Positions 1 through 12,520 of a DNA stretch of 64,000 nucleotides are shown piece after piece. The translations under genes were made by a program, and so were the position numbers. The stretch comes from Malus domestica (Eukaryota; Streptophyta; Magnoliopsida; Rosales; Rosaceae), in assembly GCF_042453785.1 (NCBI RefSeq), contig NC_091667.1:32170001-32234000 (forward strand). Reading direction: 5' to 3'. The stretch's first letter is position 1; each line of letters opens with the position of its first letter. The notes beneath the pieces are model-generated. The model had not been told where the DNA came from. It was given only the letters and a program-made list of their open reading frames with translations, and made no database searches.

Positions 1-3000
1 GTTGCCTTCTAGGAAGCTGGGCAAAGAAAATCTTAATTGTTCTTAGCAAGAAATATCCATCTGAACTACAGGGAGCGGTTCAGAAATTTCTTGATGTATG
101 TTTCCGACCTTCATTCTCTCTATACCCATGCATGCTTTCTTTGTTCTTGTTCAGGGTATTCTGATTGACTTCTTGGACAGGAAAAGAATGTGCAAACTAA
201 GAAAGGGGGCTCAGTATATGAAACTTTGGGTAAAATGTTGGATGGTAACTTGGACACGTCACTGGCTTTTTCGGAATCAAAAATTTGGTTTGGGTTGCAC
301 CATCCAAAGGTATTTTTGGTATCATCACATTTCTATTTCTATGTATGAATGTGTATGCTGTCAAGAAGTTATGGAAGCAATATCCTGATGTAAGCTTGTG
401 CTATTGTGTGTTTTTGTAATGTGGCCTAGGCTGATGTTCGTCGCCGTGTACTGTCTGCATTGGGCACATCAGTTGTCCTGGAAGCCAAGGCTATTAATCC
501 ACAGGTAGCTTTGTGGTTGCAAAATCTAAAGAAGATATTGTTCAATTTTACTAATGCTGCATCAACCAAGTTGCGAATGTATCCAAATTTAATGTTTTGT
601 TAGTTTTTCTTGATGGAGATGCTATTTGCAATTTCCCAATGCTTGTGACTTCTGAGTTACTGTTTTCACATAACAGTCTTTTGGTAGTTTTGAAGTAGTT
701 TTTATTACGTAATTAAATTGATTTAATTTTGTCTTTTTGTTTAGTAGTTTTTTGGCATAATATAAATCTGGTTGGATTTACTTTCTAATTAGTGGGCACT
801 TTTTCCTTTTCTCCTTTGGTGGTTGATATAATTAGTGTGGTCAACACTTAAAACCGGAAGTGTTTGTGTGCAAGAAGAGAGGGGGAGGTGCTGGGGGAGG
901 GGGGTGCTTGATATTCATGCATATGCATAAGTATTCTGTTACTTTTAGTGTTAAATCGTCCTGGCTTAGTTCATGATTTTATTTTTCTGTGTGCCAGAGT
1001 TTTGTAACCATCCAAGATGCCATATTGCGACAGCTTCATGATGATGATCTTACTGTTGTGCGGGCGGCTCTGTCTGTAGACAAATTGTCCACTATAATAA
1101 ATTCTTCCGATCTTGTTGAAGCACTGGATGATGTTCTTAAAAGATGTTTTAGTATTCTGATGTCAAGTGAGTAACTATTAATTGAATGCTTTCCCTCTGT
1201 ATTTTTTTCTCTCGTGTTGAGTTTCCCTTACTCTGGCATGCACATGTCTAATTTTCAATCTTTTTTTCTTGCAGGTTCGTTGGAGAACACCAGTCTAGCT
1301 TGTGATGTTGCTGTTTTGTGCCTGAATAACGCTAGCTCTGATATCCATGATAATGTTGACCGTTGCAATATACTTGCTGCCATGATATTTCCTCTACTCC
1401 TTGTTCTGCCTAAGGTTGTTTCCTTTTTGTCTAAGACATCAAATTTAATCTACCATTCTCCATTTCTCCAGTTCTTGCACTGACAAGTTGAAATTTTATT
1501 AAAAGATTCATGTTTCACCGTGTACAGACACAGAGGTTAAATTTGAAAGCTTTGGAATTAGCTAAGGAGGTAAAATGGCCACTTTTTGAGAATCTTGCTG
1601 CGCCAGCTTCCAGTACAGCATTTGTAAGTCATCTCGTTGTTAGCTCCACCATGCTTGCTCTCTTCAATTCTTTTCTTCATTTTACCATGAGTTGGGTAAA
1701 ATGTTAAATAAGCTTTTTGAAAGCTGTGTGCTTGTGTATGGAGTGTAGTCTCTATTTTTATTTTGATTCCTTTGTTTTTATTTTTGAGTTATGCATGGTT
1801 GGTTATCTGGTAGTGGTAAGTGTAATTCATGTGAAATGAACAACTCTGAAGTTGTAAACCTGAATATAGGCATCACAACCGGGAAGGCTGTCCTCAATTA
1901 ACATGGACACCATTACTGGTCTGGCCAGCAGGTTCTTGTTGCACCCTGAAGAATTTATGCCGTGGCTTGTTAATAGTGCTAATGCCTTTGAGTCGTCAAG
2001 GACACTTTTTTTCTTGGTGATGATGCAGACACTTGTTATTCAGAAGAACGGTAAGTTCTCTTTTTCCATTCTAGATCAGGAATCAATCAATCAATTTCTC
2101 TCTTGTGGTGGACTTTTGAACCCTTTTTCTATGTTTTCACTTGTAAATATATATATATTGCCTATTGAATCCTGAAATGACTTCTCCCTACTTTTTGTAC
2201 TTCTATTTTTTTAGCATAATTGCTGGTTTGTGTATCTTCTGTATCAATGTCTGTCCCTTTTGTTTTTGTCTTCCTCTCTCCTTTCTGTTTTGGCACTTAA
2301 AGAAATTGATTCTAGTTTTGTTCTTTATGCGTCAGAATCTGCTGAAGCTTTGGCCCTTTTCGAAATTGGGTTTCCTGCACTAAAGACCGAATGGGAAGCA
2401 TTTGAGTCTGTAGGTGATAGCTCTATAGAAGAGGTATGAGAAAAACTTTCTAGAGCTAGCCTGAAATTTCAACTTTCAAATCTTACATTGATGCTGATGA
2501 GCTTTGTTGTTCCATATTTTTGTAGTTCGATACAGAGATGCTAAATTGGGATTGCAGAACGTTCCTTGATAAGCTTGATTCCAATTTGAAATCATTAAAT
2601 GCAAATATTCTCATATGCCTAGTTTGGAAGTTAATGAAGGCATTTTTGTCTGTGATGCCTGCAACTGTCTCTGTGGTGAGTGATTCCTTATGTGGTCTGC
2701 TTCTTGAGACTAGTACGTTAAGTGGTCATGGATACCACTTGTAAAACAATGGGCATGGGTATCATATCTGTATCTATTTGTGTTGTTATCTCTGCTAAAT
2801 GTGATATATGTTTTTTTAATTATTGCAGGATGATGATAAGAAGTGGGTTAGCTGGCTTAGGGACTTGTTTGTCTTTTTTTCAGTTTCTAAATTTAAGAAA
2901 GTTTTCAAAGAACACCGTCATTACCTTGTCACAAAGTGCAAGGTCTCTGCTGTTTGCTTTTTGCCCAAGTTTTTCACAGAAGAAGGTGAATTGCTCCCTT

Positions 3001-6000
3001 TTGATATATCTTCTGTGACTTTCTTTTGCTTTCCTTCTTTTGGAGGTTTTGATTCTTTGGCATTATCGTTACTCTGTATTTCTTTGCTCAAGGATCATCT
3101 TGAATTGACATATGGTGTGATCACTTTACAGATGTTCCAGTTGCAGTCCAAGTTGAGAGTCTTAATTGTTTTACTTATCTCTGTCGTCAACCAGAAGTTA
3201 GATTGCCAATCCAACTTCTTGCGGAATTTCCATCTGTTCTTGTTCCATTGGATAGTTACAATCAGGTACCTTGGTGGTCTTTTCTCTTTACTTATTGTAT
3301 TTTCCCTTGGCTGACTAGATGAAACTATGTGGAGTAAAACGGTTAATTGGTTAGCTGTTTATTTCCCTGTCAAGTGTTTTTATTATGTTCTGTGTTTTGT
3401 TATGCTATAAGCACAGGCAGTTAACTTGGTTTGCTGGGATTTATTCTCGGTTTGTGCCCTTCTTCCAGGATATAAGAAATGCTGCCATGAGCTGTATTGA
3501 GGGGTTACTCACACTTTGGGCTCATGTTGACTCTTCGAGCAAGAAAAATGGTATTACTTGGAATAAATACTTTTTACCCTTTCCCATTTTGTTTTTATAA
3601 GTGCCTAACTGAGCTTGTAAATTGCCAGGAAACCATGCAACTTGGATACATTTTCTTGGTAAGCTTTTGGACTTGGTGGTTCAGCAAAAAAGACTCATCT
3701 TATCAGACAAAAACTTTCTTCTTTCCCTTTTGGCCTCTTCGCTCAGCCCATCCTACGAGAGCTTCATGGCACCAAAGAATATTGAGCTAAGGTGATATAG
3801 TGTTGTTATTTTTGCTTTGTTTAACCACCATGCTCAGCATCACTATTTCATCTTACACATTCATCTAGAATGAGCCTTGGTTTGTTGCTTCTAACTTGGC
3901 TATTGAAGAAATTTGTCTTCAATTAATTTCTTCCACGGTTGCATTCTTATGAAAAAGTTCGCTTTGTTATGTTGGTGATGCGGTTATTATGGTCTAAAGT
4001 TCATTGTCGAGCATGATAATAATACATTTGATTGTTTACTTTAACACAGAATTTTTTGTAGGGTTGATCAATCTACAAGAGAGAAGATTCTTGCTTTCAT
4101 TTTAAATTCCGCCCTGAAACTGCCTGATTATGCAAAGGTTGTTTTTGATCTGCTGTTACCTTCCAAATCCTGCTCTTCTTCTAAATGCTTTTTGTTATTA
4201 TTACTATTGTTTTTCAAAACTACCATCAGCTACATAGGAATTAACGGAGTTGATTGTTTCTGTCAGCTTTCAATTTTATCTTTGCTTAAAGGAATGGGCA
4301 ATGCCATTTTACATGATAGAGAGATGAAGTCATTTTTATCACTGCTTTTGGAGAGACGCAGTCAAGATTGTGTCTCTAGCCATGGTTTGTCAAACACTGA
4401 AGTTCAGATACTATGCCATCTACTGGAGGTAAGTCAACGGTGTTCTCAATGCTTTGTTTGACTTTATGGCTTTATGCACACATACTTCATCTTACTTTTA
4501 CTCTGTAATGGGAAACTTGGCTTCTTCCTATTCTAGAGTTGTGCTATGCCTTCTCCATCAGATAAGCATGTTTCAGAGGATCATTTGTTGGAGGCTTTGA
4601 AGGTGAGAAACTATCAACTAGATTGTTGTGCATCCTGGTCATCAATGTTAAATCCTTTAACCTTACATGTGTTGACATTACTTTTTGCTATTCTAGTTGG
4701 ATGGTTTGGCTCCAGAAGACCCTGCTGTTATACAGCCTTGTCTAACTGTTCTGCAGAAGCTTAGCGGTCAAATATACAGTGGGCTAGAGACAGAAATACA
4801 GGTTAACTTTTCTGTTTTTTAGAATTATGCATGTATGATGTATGTTGCTTGGGCAACATCAATGAGCTCTTTTGATAATTTGCTAATGTGTTTATTTATA
4901 TTGAAAAGTATGAATTTGAAGTAAAGATTCGTCTGTAGGTCACTAACAAGGGTAAATTACAAACATGTGACACCTATGTTAGTTCTCATCGTTTTTCCCT
5001 GAATTCCCTTCTCTCCGGACATAGCCACTGAACATGGACATCCTGTGAATTGTTATACTGTTCTTATTTGTCACTTCACTGAAGCGTAGAGATTTGTCCA
5101 TAAATTGGAGATGGCAAATCCAGATAGGGTAAATTTGTCATCATTTTTTTGTATTGTGCAGGACCTTCTGTTTCGAAGACTTCTTTCTTTATTTCGGAAT
5201 GCTAATGGTGATATACAAAACGAAACTAGAGCGGCGCTGCTGCGGTTAAATGTTTGTTCTTCCCTCTCTGCCTCTATCTCCTTTTTTCTTTTTCTTTTTT
5301 GGGTTAATTTTGTGCTATTTGGTTTTGCTTTGCTTCATATGTTGTCAGACTAGCTTGTTTTGCCTGAAAAATGTGATGCTAGAGATAACTAATATTTTTT
5401 TTTAACATTCAACAAGTCTCTGATTGAGATTGCGTACTTTTCTTGGAGTTGATTTATGTTTAGTTCATTGAACCATTGTGCATACAGCTCATTTGCATAC
5501 GTTTGGATGTATCAGATTACCTGCTCTACTATCATTCGGACACTTGATTACATAGTTAAAGACAGAACTGGTTCAGTGCATGGAAAGAAGAAAATGAAAT
5601 TGGTAGGTCATCTGAAGTCCAGCCAGTCCCATGATTTGTCATGTAATGGAGAAAATGCACTCTCTCTCCTTGGATCCCTCCTTGAAGTTCTGCTATTTAA
5701 GAAAGACATAGAGAACAGGTGTGTACTTTCTTATGCTCCCACTGTTTTTAACAAACTAGAAAGTGAGGCTTTGATACCTTTTTAGACTAATTGCTTTCAA
5801 TTTGTTTGTTGTAGGGATTCTCTTTTGGGGTCACTATTTAAACTTCTTTCCAAAACATTTTCCGATGAGTGGGTACAGAGTGTTCTTGACCAGGATGAAA
5901 AGTGTATTCAAGTCGTTTCTAGCAATTCTGACTCTTTGTCAAGCACAATAAGTTCCATACAACAGACATTGCTGATAATCCTAGAAGATATTTGTTCTTC

Positions 6001-9000
6001 TCTAACACATTCAGTTTCACTGGGGGTATGCTACAATATTTGGAATTTGAATTTGTTTTTTAGAGATGCTGACCATACCATATTTTTATAGAGTCTAGTA
6101 GTCTGCATTTCTTTAATTTTGTATCTTTAATTTTGTGGCAGGATGACATATTACATGAGATTGATGTCAAAATGTTGGTTGAGTGCGCCCATTCTGCAAA
6201 AGATGGAGTTACTCGCAACCATGTATTTTCACTGATTTCCTCTATCACAAAGATTATTCCGGAAAAAGTTTTGGAGCATATACTGGATATTTTTACTGTT
6301 ATTGGTGAAGCAGCAGTCACACAGGTTTGTAGATATACTTTACTGTTTTTAACTAGCTAATGTTGTGCCTTGCACTTTCAACTTCTGGCCTGAGTTCTAC
6401 TCTCTCATTGTGTAGAATAGTCATGGTTTATATTTTATTGTGTAGATTGACAGCCATTCACAGCGTGTGTTTGAGGATCTTATATCTACAGTTGTTCCAT
6501 GCTGGTTATCTGGGACAGGCAACAATGACAAATTGCTCCAGGTAATTTTTTACTGTTTTCAATGGTGAAGCTAGCAACTTGCAATGGGGGTTAATGTTTG
6601 TAACCATGTTGTGATTTCATCTGCTCTTCAGATTTTTATCAATATATTGCCGGAAGTTGCCGAGCATAGAAGGCTATCAATCATTGTATACCTACTGAGG
6701 TACTGTTGGTTTAAACATGATTGAAATTCATCTTATTTTCCCTTTTTAGGTTCCGCTTATGTTTATGTTCATATGCAGGACCTTGGGAGAGGCAAATAGT
6801 TTGGCTTCATTACTTGCCCTTCTCTTCCGTTCATTGGTTACACGAAAAGGATTATTTTACTTTGAGAGCACGCATACTTCAGATAGCTCCACAGCCTCAT
6901 TACAGAGAGAGTGGGAATATTCTCTGGGTCTTCAAATATGTGAGCAATATTCATGCATGATATGGCTTCCCCCTTTGGTTTTGATGCTTAAACAAATAGG
7001 AGCTGGTATTCAGTCTCAAGAACTGTTTATCGAATTGTTAATTGCTATGCGATTCACCTTAAACAAATTGCAAGATCCAGAATTTGCCTTCAAGCTTGCA
7101 TCAAGGGAAGATTCAGAAAAAATTCAGGTACTGATTTTTCACAAATAAGAGTTCGTTAATTTACATAAGCCAATTAATAATGATGAGATCTGTTAAATTG
7201 ATCAACAAATATCTATGTTTTGGTATGTCCTTCGTTAAGGTTGAGCGACTGTTTTCTGCTAAAATGTGCAGGCTACGCTGGAAGAGCTTATGGAGCAGGT
7301 TGTCTCTATCCAGCAACTTGTGGATGCAACAAGGAAGAAAAGGAGTATCCATGTTTCTGTTAGGAAAGAGTTGAAGGAGTGCATGCATGCTGTATTAAGG
7401 ACTATTACAGTGGTCATGATGCCCCAGACACACTTCAGTGGTATCACTAAGTTGCTTGGCCATAGAGATAGAAATGTGGCAAAGAAGGTACTTATTGTAT
7501 TCTATTTCTAGGACTTATAAATGTCTATATGCATGCATACGTATTTATGTGTATCTATATATGTATTTGAAAACCTGAGTAGGATTTGGAGGCTGCTAAG
7601 TATCAATTACTGTAATATGTCATAGCTTAATTTAACTGAAGTGTGAGATATCATTGACAACTGAGTTAAACACCAATTTGTGTGATTGGATATTTTAGCA
7701 CTTTTTGTTTCTGCTTTAAGTTAGGTTGACAAAATTGGAAATTTGTAAAACATGATTTGGCCTGAAAGTGTAAAAAGTAAAAGACTAAATCATAGTGCAA
7801 GAACTGGATACTTGATAACGATTTTTGTAGCAAGAAAACCTTGAAACAACTGGCTGAAAAGCAGATACTAATGACCCTGTTCTGTGCCCAAAGTGTAATC
7901 ATGTCATGATATAGTTAGCAGTCGAATAGTGGTTCCTTGGTCTATTAATATTGTCTTTGCTGACATGTGCCTTGTAATATCAATTATTCAATTTGCATTA
8001 TGATAGGGAGTATTTTATTTCACATTAAGTTCAATTTTTGGGCAGGCACTTGGACTCTTGTGTGAAACAGTTAGGGAGCATGACATGGTCCGACCAAAGC
8101 AAAAACATAAATCCATTTCCAGCGATCGGTGGCAGCATCTAGACGAGAATTCTCTTGAATCGTTTCACAGTATGTGTTTGAAAATTGTTCAGTTAGTTGA
8201 TGATTCATCAGATGATATGGAAGTCTCTTTGAAGGTGGCAGCGGCTTTGGCTCTAGAAGTTCTGGCCCATAGGTTTTCTTCTAATCATTCCATCTTCATT
8301 GAGTGTCTACCATATGTTACAAAAAATATCAGTATGCACGACTTGGCAGTGTCCTCTAGCTGCCTTCAAGCAACTGGTGCTTTGATTAATGTGCTCGGGC
8401 ACAGGGCACTATCTGAGCTTCCTCACGTAATGGAAAACTTGATTAGGATTTCTCGCAAAACATTTTTATCTTCAGATATGAAAACCATATCTGGTGTGGA
8501 TGGCACGGATATTGCGTTACAAATACCAAAGGAATCTCTTATTTTATCTATTCTAGTCAGTTTGGAGGCTGTTGTAGTTAAGCTAGGAGGTTTCTTGAAC
8601 CCCTATCTTGAAGAAATTACAAGAATTATGGTGCTTGATCTTGATTATGCGTCAGGGTCTGATCCGAAGCTGAAAATGAAAGCTGACTCAGTACGAAGGC
8701 TCATCACTGAGAATATCCCTGTAAGAATCTGAACAATGTTTTTATTGTATTATTGCTTATAGTAAAAAAGTTTTTTTCCCCTTATTATGTCATCTCACGT
8801 AATATCAATTCTGGTTGTCTTATCCAGGTTCGACTTGCCCTACCGCCCTTGCTGAAAATATACTCTAGTACGGTTGAGTCTGGTGATTCGAGCTTAGCAG
8901 TTTATTTTGGAATGCTGGAAAACATGATTGGTAGAATGGATAGATCATCTGTTAGTGGTTACCATGCTAAGATTTTTGACCTCTGCTTGCTTGCTCTTGA

Positions 9001-10990
9001 TCTACGTCGCCAACATCCTGCATCTGTTCAGAAAATTGATGATGTAGAGAAGATTGTGTTCAATGCAATGATTGCTCTCACTATGAAACTCACTGAGAGC
9101 CTGTTCAAGCCTCTTTTCATTAGAAGTATTGATTGGGCGGAGTCAGATGTGGAAGATATTGCAAGTACGGGAAATATACCGAGGGCTATATCTTTCTATG
9201 GTCTGGTAAATAAACTTGCTGAGAACCATCGGTGAGTCAGTTCTTCCTGTTTGTGCTTACAGTTACCAGAAGTTAGTTGTAGTGATTTGATTGCCCTTCT
9301 GTGTTTTGTGTGTGTGTGTGTGTGTCTGTGGTGCCAATCTGTGAATTTGGTTTACGATTGGGGTGCTTGATTTCAGAGATTGGGTTGAATGTGTGATGCA
9401 TGACTGCGACGAATAATAGTTATTTCTTAACATTATATTTTGTGCGTTCTTGTGGGTAAAAAAATGGTATTAAATGGATTCAGCTGGTCTCTGATGATCT
9501 AACTTGCTGCATCTTAGGATTGATCATTGCATCACCTTTTTTTAAGTCTTATTTTGTTTGATTTCCTTATTCGGGGACCAATATTTCAAGTGAATTCGTT
9601 CTTTATTTTATGTTAATTTCATTATTTTAAACTGCAGATCTCTTTTTGTTCCTTACTTCAAATACTTGGTGGATGGTTGTGTGCGTTACCTTACTGTTGC
9701 TGGAGATGTGAATACTTCTGGTTCAACACGAAAAAAGAAGGCTAAAATTCAGGAAGGGAAGGACAACAGTATATTGCTTGGCAACTGGCATCTCAGGGCT
9801 TTGGTGTTATCCTCTTTACACAAGTGTTTTCTCTATGATACTGGAAGCTTGAAGTTTTTGGACTCTTCGAATTTTCAGGTCAGTCCACCTTTTGTTTTCA
9901 AATTTTGTATCCAGGGATAGTAATGTGTATGATTTCCTTGTTTATATTGGATGCCGTTGAGCCCTACAAGTTAGGAGAGATAAGAGAGGGGGAAAAGGGA
10001 GATTTTAATGGAGGGAACCTGTAATTAAAGATATTTTTTTTCAAAATTAAAGTTATTCAGTTGGTCACGACGTGAAGAATTTTAAAAGGATGGAGGGAAC
10101 CTTTTTATGTTTCTTCAGCGATTTTATTGTCTCACACTCACTATATAAACTTTGTATGTGTTCTCGGTCTTCTACCGTATGAAAAAATTTCATCTGAGTT
10201 GTTGGAACCAACCTTCTATATTTTCTTTAGCCTCTTCTCGACCTTGGAATTAAAGATAGGTTCTTGAAGACACATTGCCTTTTAGAATTTGGAAGATTCA
10301 TTATGTTATGCCATTATTTCTGTTATTTATTAAAGTTGCTTGAATTTGCAGGTTCTACTGAAACCCATTGTTTCACAGCTCGTCGCTGAACCACCATCGT
10401 CTCTAGAAGAGCATCCAGACATACCATCCGTGGAGGAAGTTGATAATTTATTGGTGGTTTGTATTGGTCAAATGGCTGTGACTGCAGGAAGTGACCTTTT
10501 ATGGAAGCCCTTGAATTATGAGGTGATTTTCCTTTTCATGATATTTTACGCTTATGTACACAAATCTCTACTTCGTTCTTGTCTCTGTCACGGTCCAGAT
10601 TCATATGAAGAAGTTGGACTTTACATAGGTTTCTTAAAATAGCCGAACACGTGGTTCTTCCAGCCTTTTCTTCGATTTTCTCTCTTTTAGTTCAAAGATT
10701 AAGCTTCTCTTTCTGCATGTTTGTCTTTGTGTTCTTACACTTATATATTGTGAATCCAGGTGCTGATGCAGACACGCAGTGACAATGTACGGACCCGAAT
10801 TTTGGGCCTGAGAATTGTCAAGTATCTATTGGAGCATCTGAGAGAAGAATATCTGGTATTCCTGCCCGAGACCATTCCGATCTTGGGAGAATTGCTCGAG
10901 GATGTGGAGCTCCCTGTTAAATCTCTTGCGCAGTCGATTCTCAAGGATATGGAGACCATGAGTGGTGAAAGCCTCAGAGAGTACCTGTGA
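1..10990 (+). CDS. UTP10: HEATR1/UTP10-like protein, 3' part of gene (30 exons)
   Basis: Large HEAT/ARM-repeat protein of the nucleolar U3 snoRNP (SSU processome, t-UTP group), needed for pre-rRNA transcription and 18S processing; the function is family knowledge (plant At3g06530, yeast Utp10, human HEATR1/BAP28). Exons with continuous frame: 1-95, 181-309, 430-504, 998-1166, 1275-1414, 1528-1623, 1870-2050, 2303-2433, 2526-2675, 2829-2985, 3132-3265, 3469-3550, 3629-3791, 4062-4137, 4267-4428, 4537-4602, 4697-4801, 5162-5251, 5516-5718, 5815-6025, 6142-6324, 6446-6541, 6632-6699, 6779-7127, 7272-7487, 8046-8720, 8828-9231, 9638-9878, 10352-10522, 10760-10990. About 1748 residues are visible; family members run to roughly 2100-2200, so some 400 N-terminal residues and the promoter lie before the window. 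The BP28CT-type region falls in exons 26-27, and the last exon ends in a typical helical repeat closing with ESLREYL. No frameshift or internal stop was found, so the visible part looks functional. Confidence 0.9.
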
Positions 10991-12050
10991 ATGCAATTCA
11001 TACGCTGACGTTGGCCGAGCTTTTCTGTATTCCAGTGGTCGTTTTGCTCTGTTCATGACGGCAACGCAGGATCCCTCGTCTTAGGGATCGGTTTATGTGT
11101 GGTCCTACCGGAACTGCAAAAATTTTGATCGTTTTAGTTTACGGAATGGTTCGGACAGCACCCGAAATGTTTACCTTGGTTGTTCCTTTGTGCTTGTAAT
11201 ATTTTGGCCCTAGAGAAACACGCATCATCGAGGGTGGTGTTGTATACACAGGCGCAGCCCCGAAGTTGGGCGTTTAAATTTTGTAGTTTTATTTGCATAT
11301 GGTTTTCAAACTTCGTATTTGCTCCTTTGCAATTCTCTTCGCAACCACAGCAACAAAGCTTTATCCACTAAGTGAAATTTTGTGCTTGGTTTTGCGTTAA
11401 CTTTTTCATTAGCTTCAAATACCACGTCTTTCTTGAAGTCTTTTTCTACGTCTTTGTACGTCTTTTTCTCCTCTCTTTTGTCGTGAGCATCTGGCCATTT
11501 ACGTGTAGGAAAAACAAGATAATACATAGTTTTGACAGAACATGTGGTATTAAAGCCGAGAACGATAATTGAAATTCATAACAGTCCATAGTTTATAAAA
11601 ATAAAAAAAAGAAAAACTAACAAAAAGTCCATAAAAACTGTAGTTTTAATGAAAAATGACAAATAAAGGTGTAGTGAATAGTACCAGGAAAAGGTAAAAA
11701 TGTGGTTTTTCCTTAAAAGTGAACAATACCGTAAGTGTTTCTTTAAAACTCTATAAAAAAATGACCAAATGAATGTTATATTTACAACTCTCACTTAATA
11801 TTACAGTTTATATTTCTCTATTTATAAGTGAGATGACTCTTGTGGATGACGATACCAAATTGTTATGACATATTCATTGTGTGCTTTACTGCCTTAGTCC
11901 AATTCTCCCACTGCTCTAAACTTTGTAGGGTTCTGTCAGGTAGGGTGTGTTAAATTATTGATTTTAACGTGTGAGTAAACACATAAGAAGTTAGTATATA
12001 AAGACATCGTGGATGTAGTATTGGAGTTTGGAAATATGGAGACCATGTTC
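10991..12050. other. 3' UTR and intergenic spacer after UTP10
   Basis: The first 200-300 bases are probably the UTP10 3' UTR. The rest holds no supported gene. A short MITE-like repeat lies at about 11573-11775 (separate entry). The last part leads into the promoter of the next gene. Confidence 0.5.
11573..11775. repeat. MITE-like repeat, family member 1
   Basis: A/T-rich stretch holding the words 'gtgaatagtacca' and 'gaacaatac', with 'gttttaatgaaaaa' near its left end and 'tttaaaactct' near its right. Near-copies lie at about 19800-19950 and 21315-21420. The copies share the order: a gttttaacg-like end, a 'gtactattcac' block, a long A/T block and a 'gttcac' block. It is a scattered non-autonomous repeat; the superfamily was not determined. 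Confidence 0.5.
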
Positions 12051-12063
12051 GGCCCATTGGGCT
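12051..12063 (+). promoter_or_regulatory. Site II-type motifs (GGCCCA / TGGGCT)
   Basis: GGCCCA at 12051-12056 and TGGGCT at 12058-12063 sit about 240 bases before the proposed donor of a 5' UTR intron. TGGGCY/GGCCCA site II elements, bound by TCP factors, are common in promoters of plant nuclear genes for mitochondrial proteins. That fits the downstream cytochrome bc1 assembly factor. Regulation itself is inferred. Confidence 0.5.
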
Positions 12064-12520
12064 TAATCGATGGAATCCGATACAGGCCCTAATTAGTGGA
12101 AGAAAAAAAGGGAAAGAGCACTTGGGGTTTGCCGGACTTCCACGCCTACGCAGTCGCTGCCGTTAGTTTTTTTTACTACGCGCGCTCCTCCTTCCCGGTC
12201 CGTTTCTCATTCGCGCACTCCTCTGTAGGGTTTTGGAATCACAAAACTCTCAAGCATTTCCATCAACTGCAACTCAAAACCTTTCGAATTCCAATCTAAG
12301 GTACCTGCACATTTCCTTGTCAACTGATTTTCGATACTGATTTGTGTTTGTTTTCTGTTTGGTTTCCGAGAAAATAAATGAAAGCGGGAAAATATTGATC
12401 CTGGATTTCTGATTATTTAGGTCGATTAATGTGTTTAAGATGAATATCTGTACGGTGTTGTTGTGCCCTGTACTTGTTTGAAGAAATGTCTCTGTGAATG
12501 CATTGAATAGGGAGCTCGAG

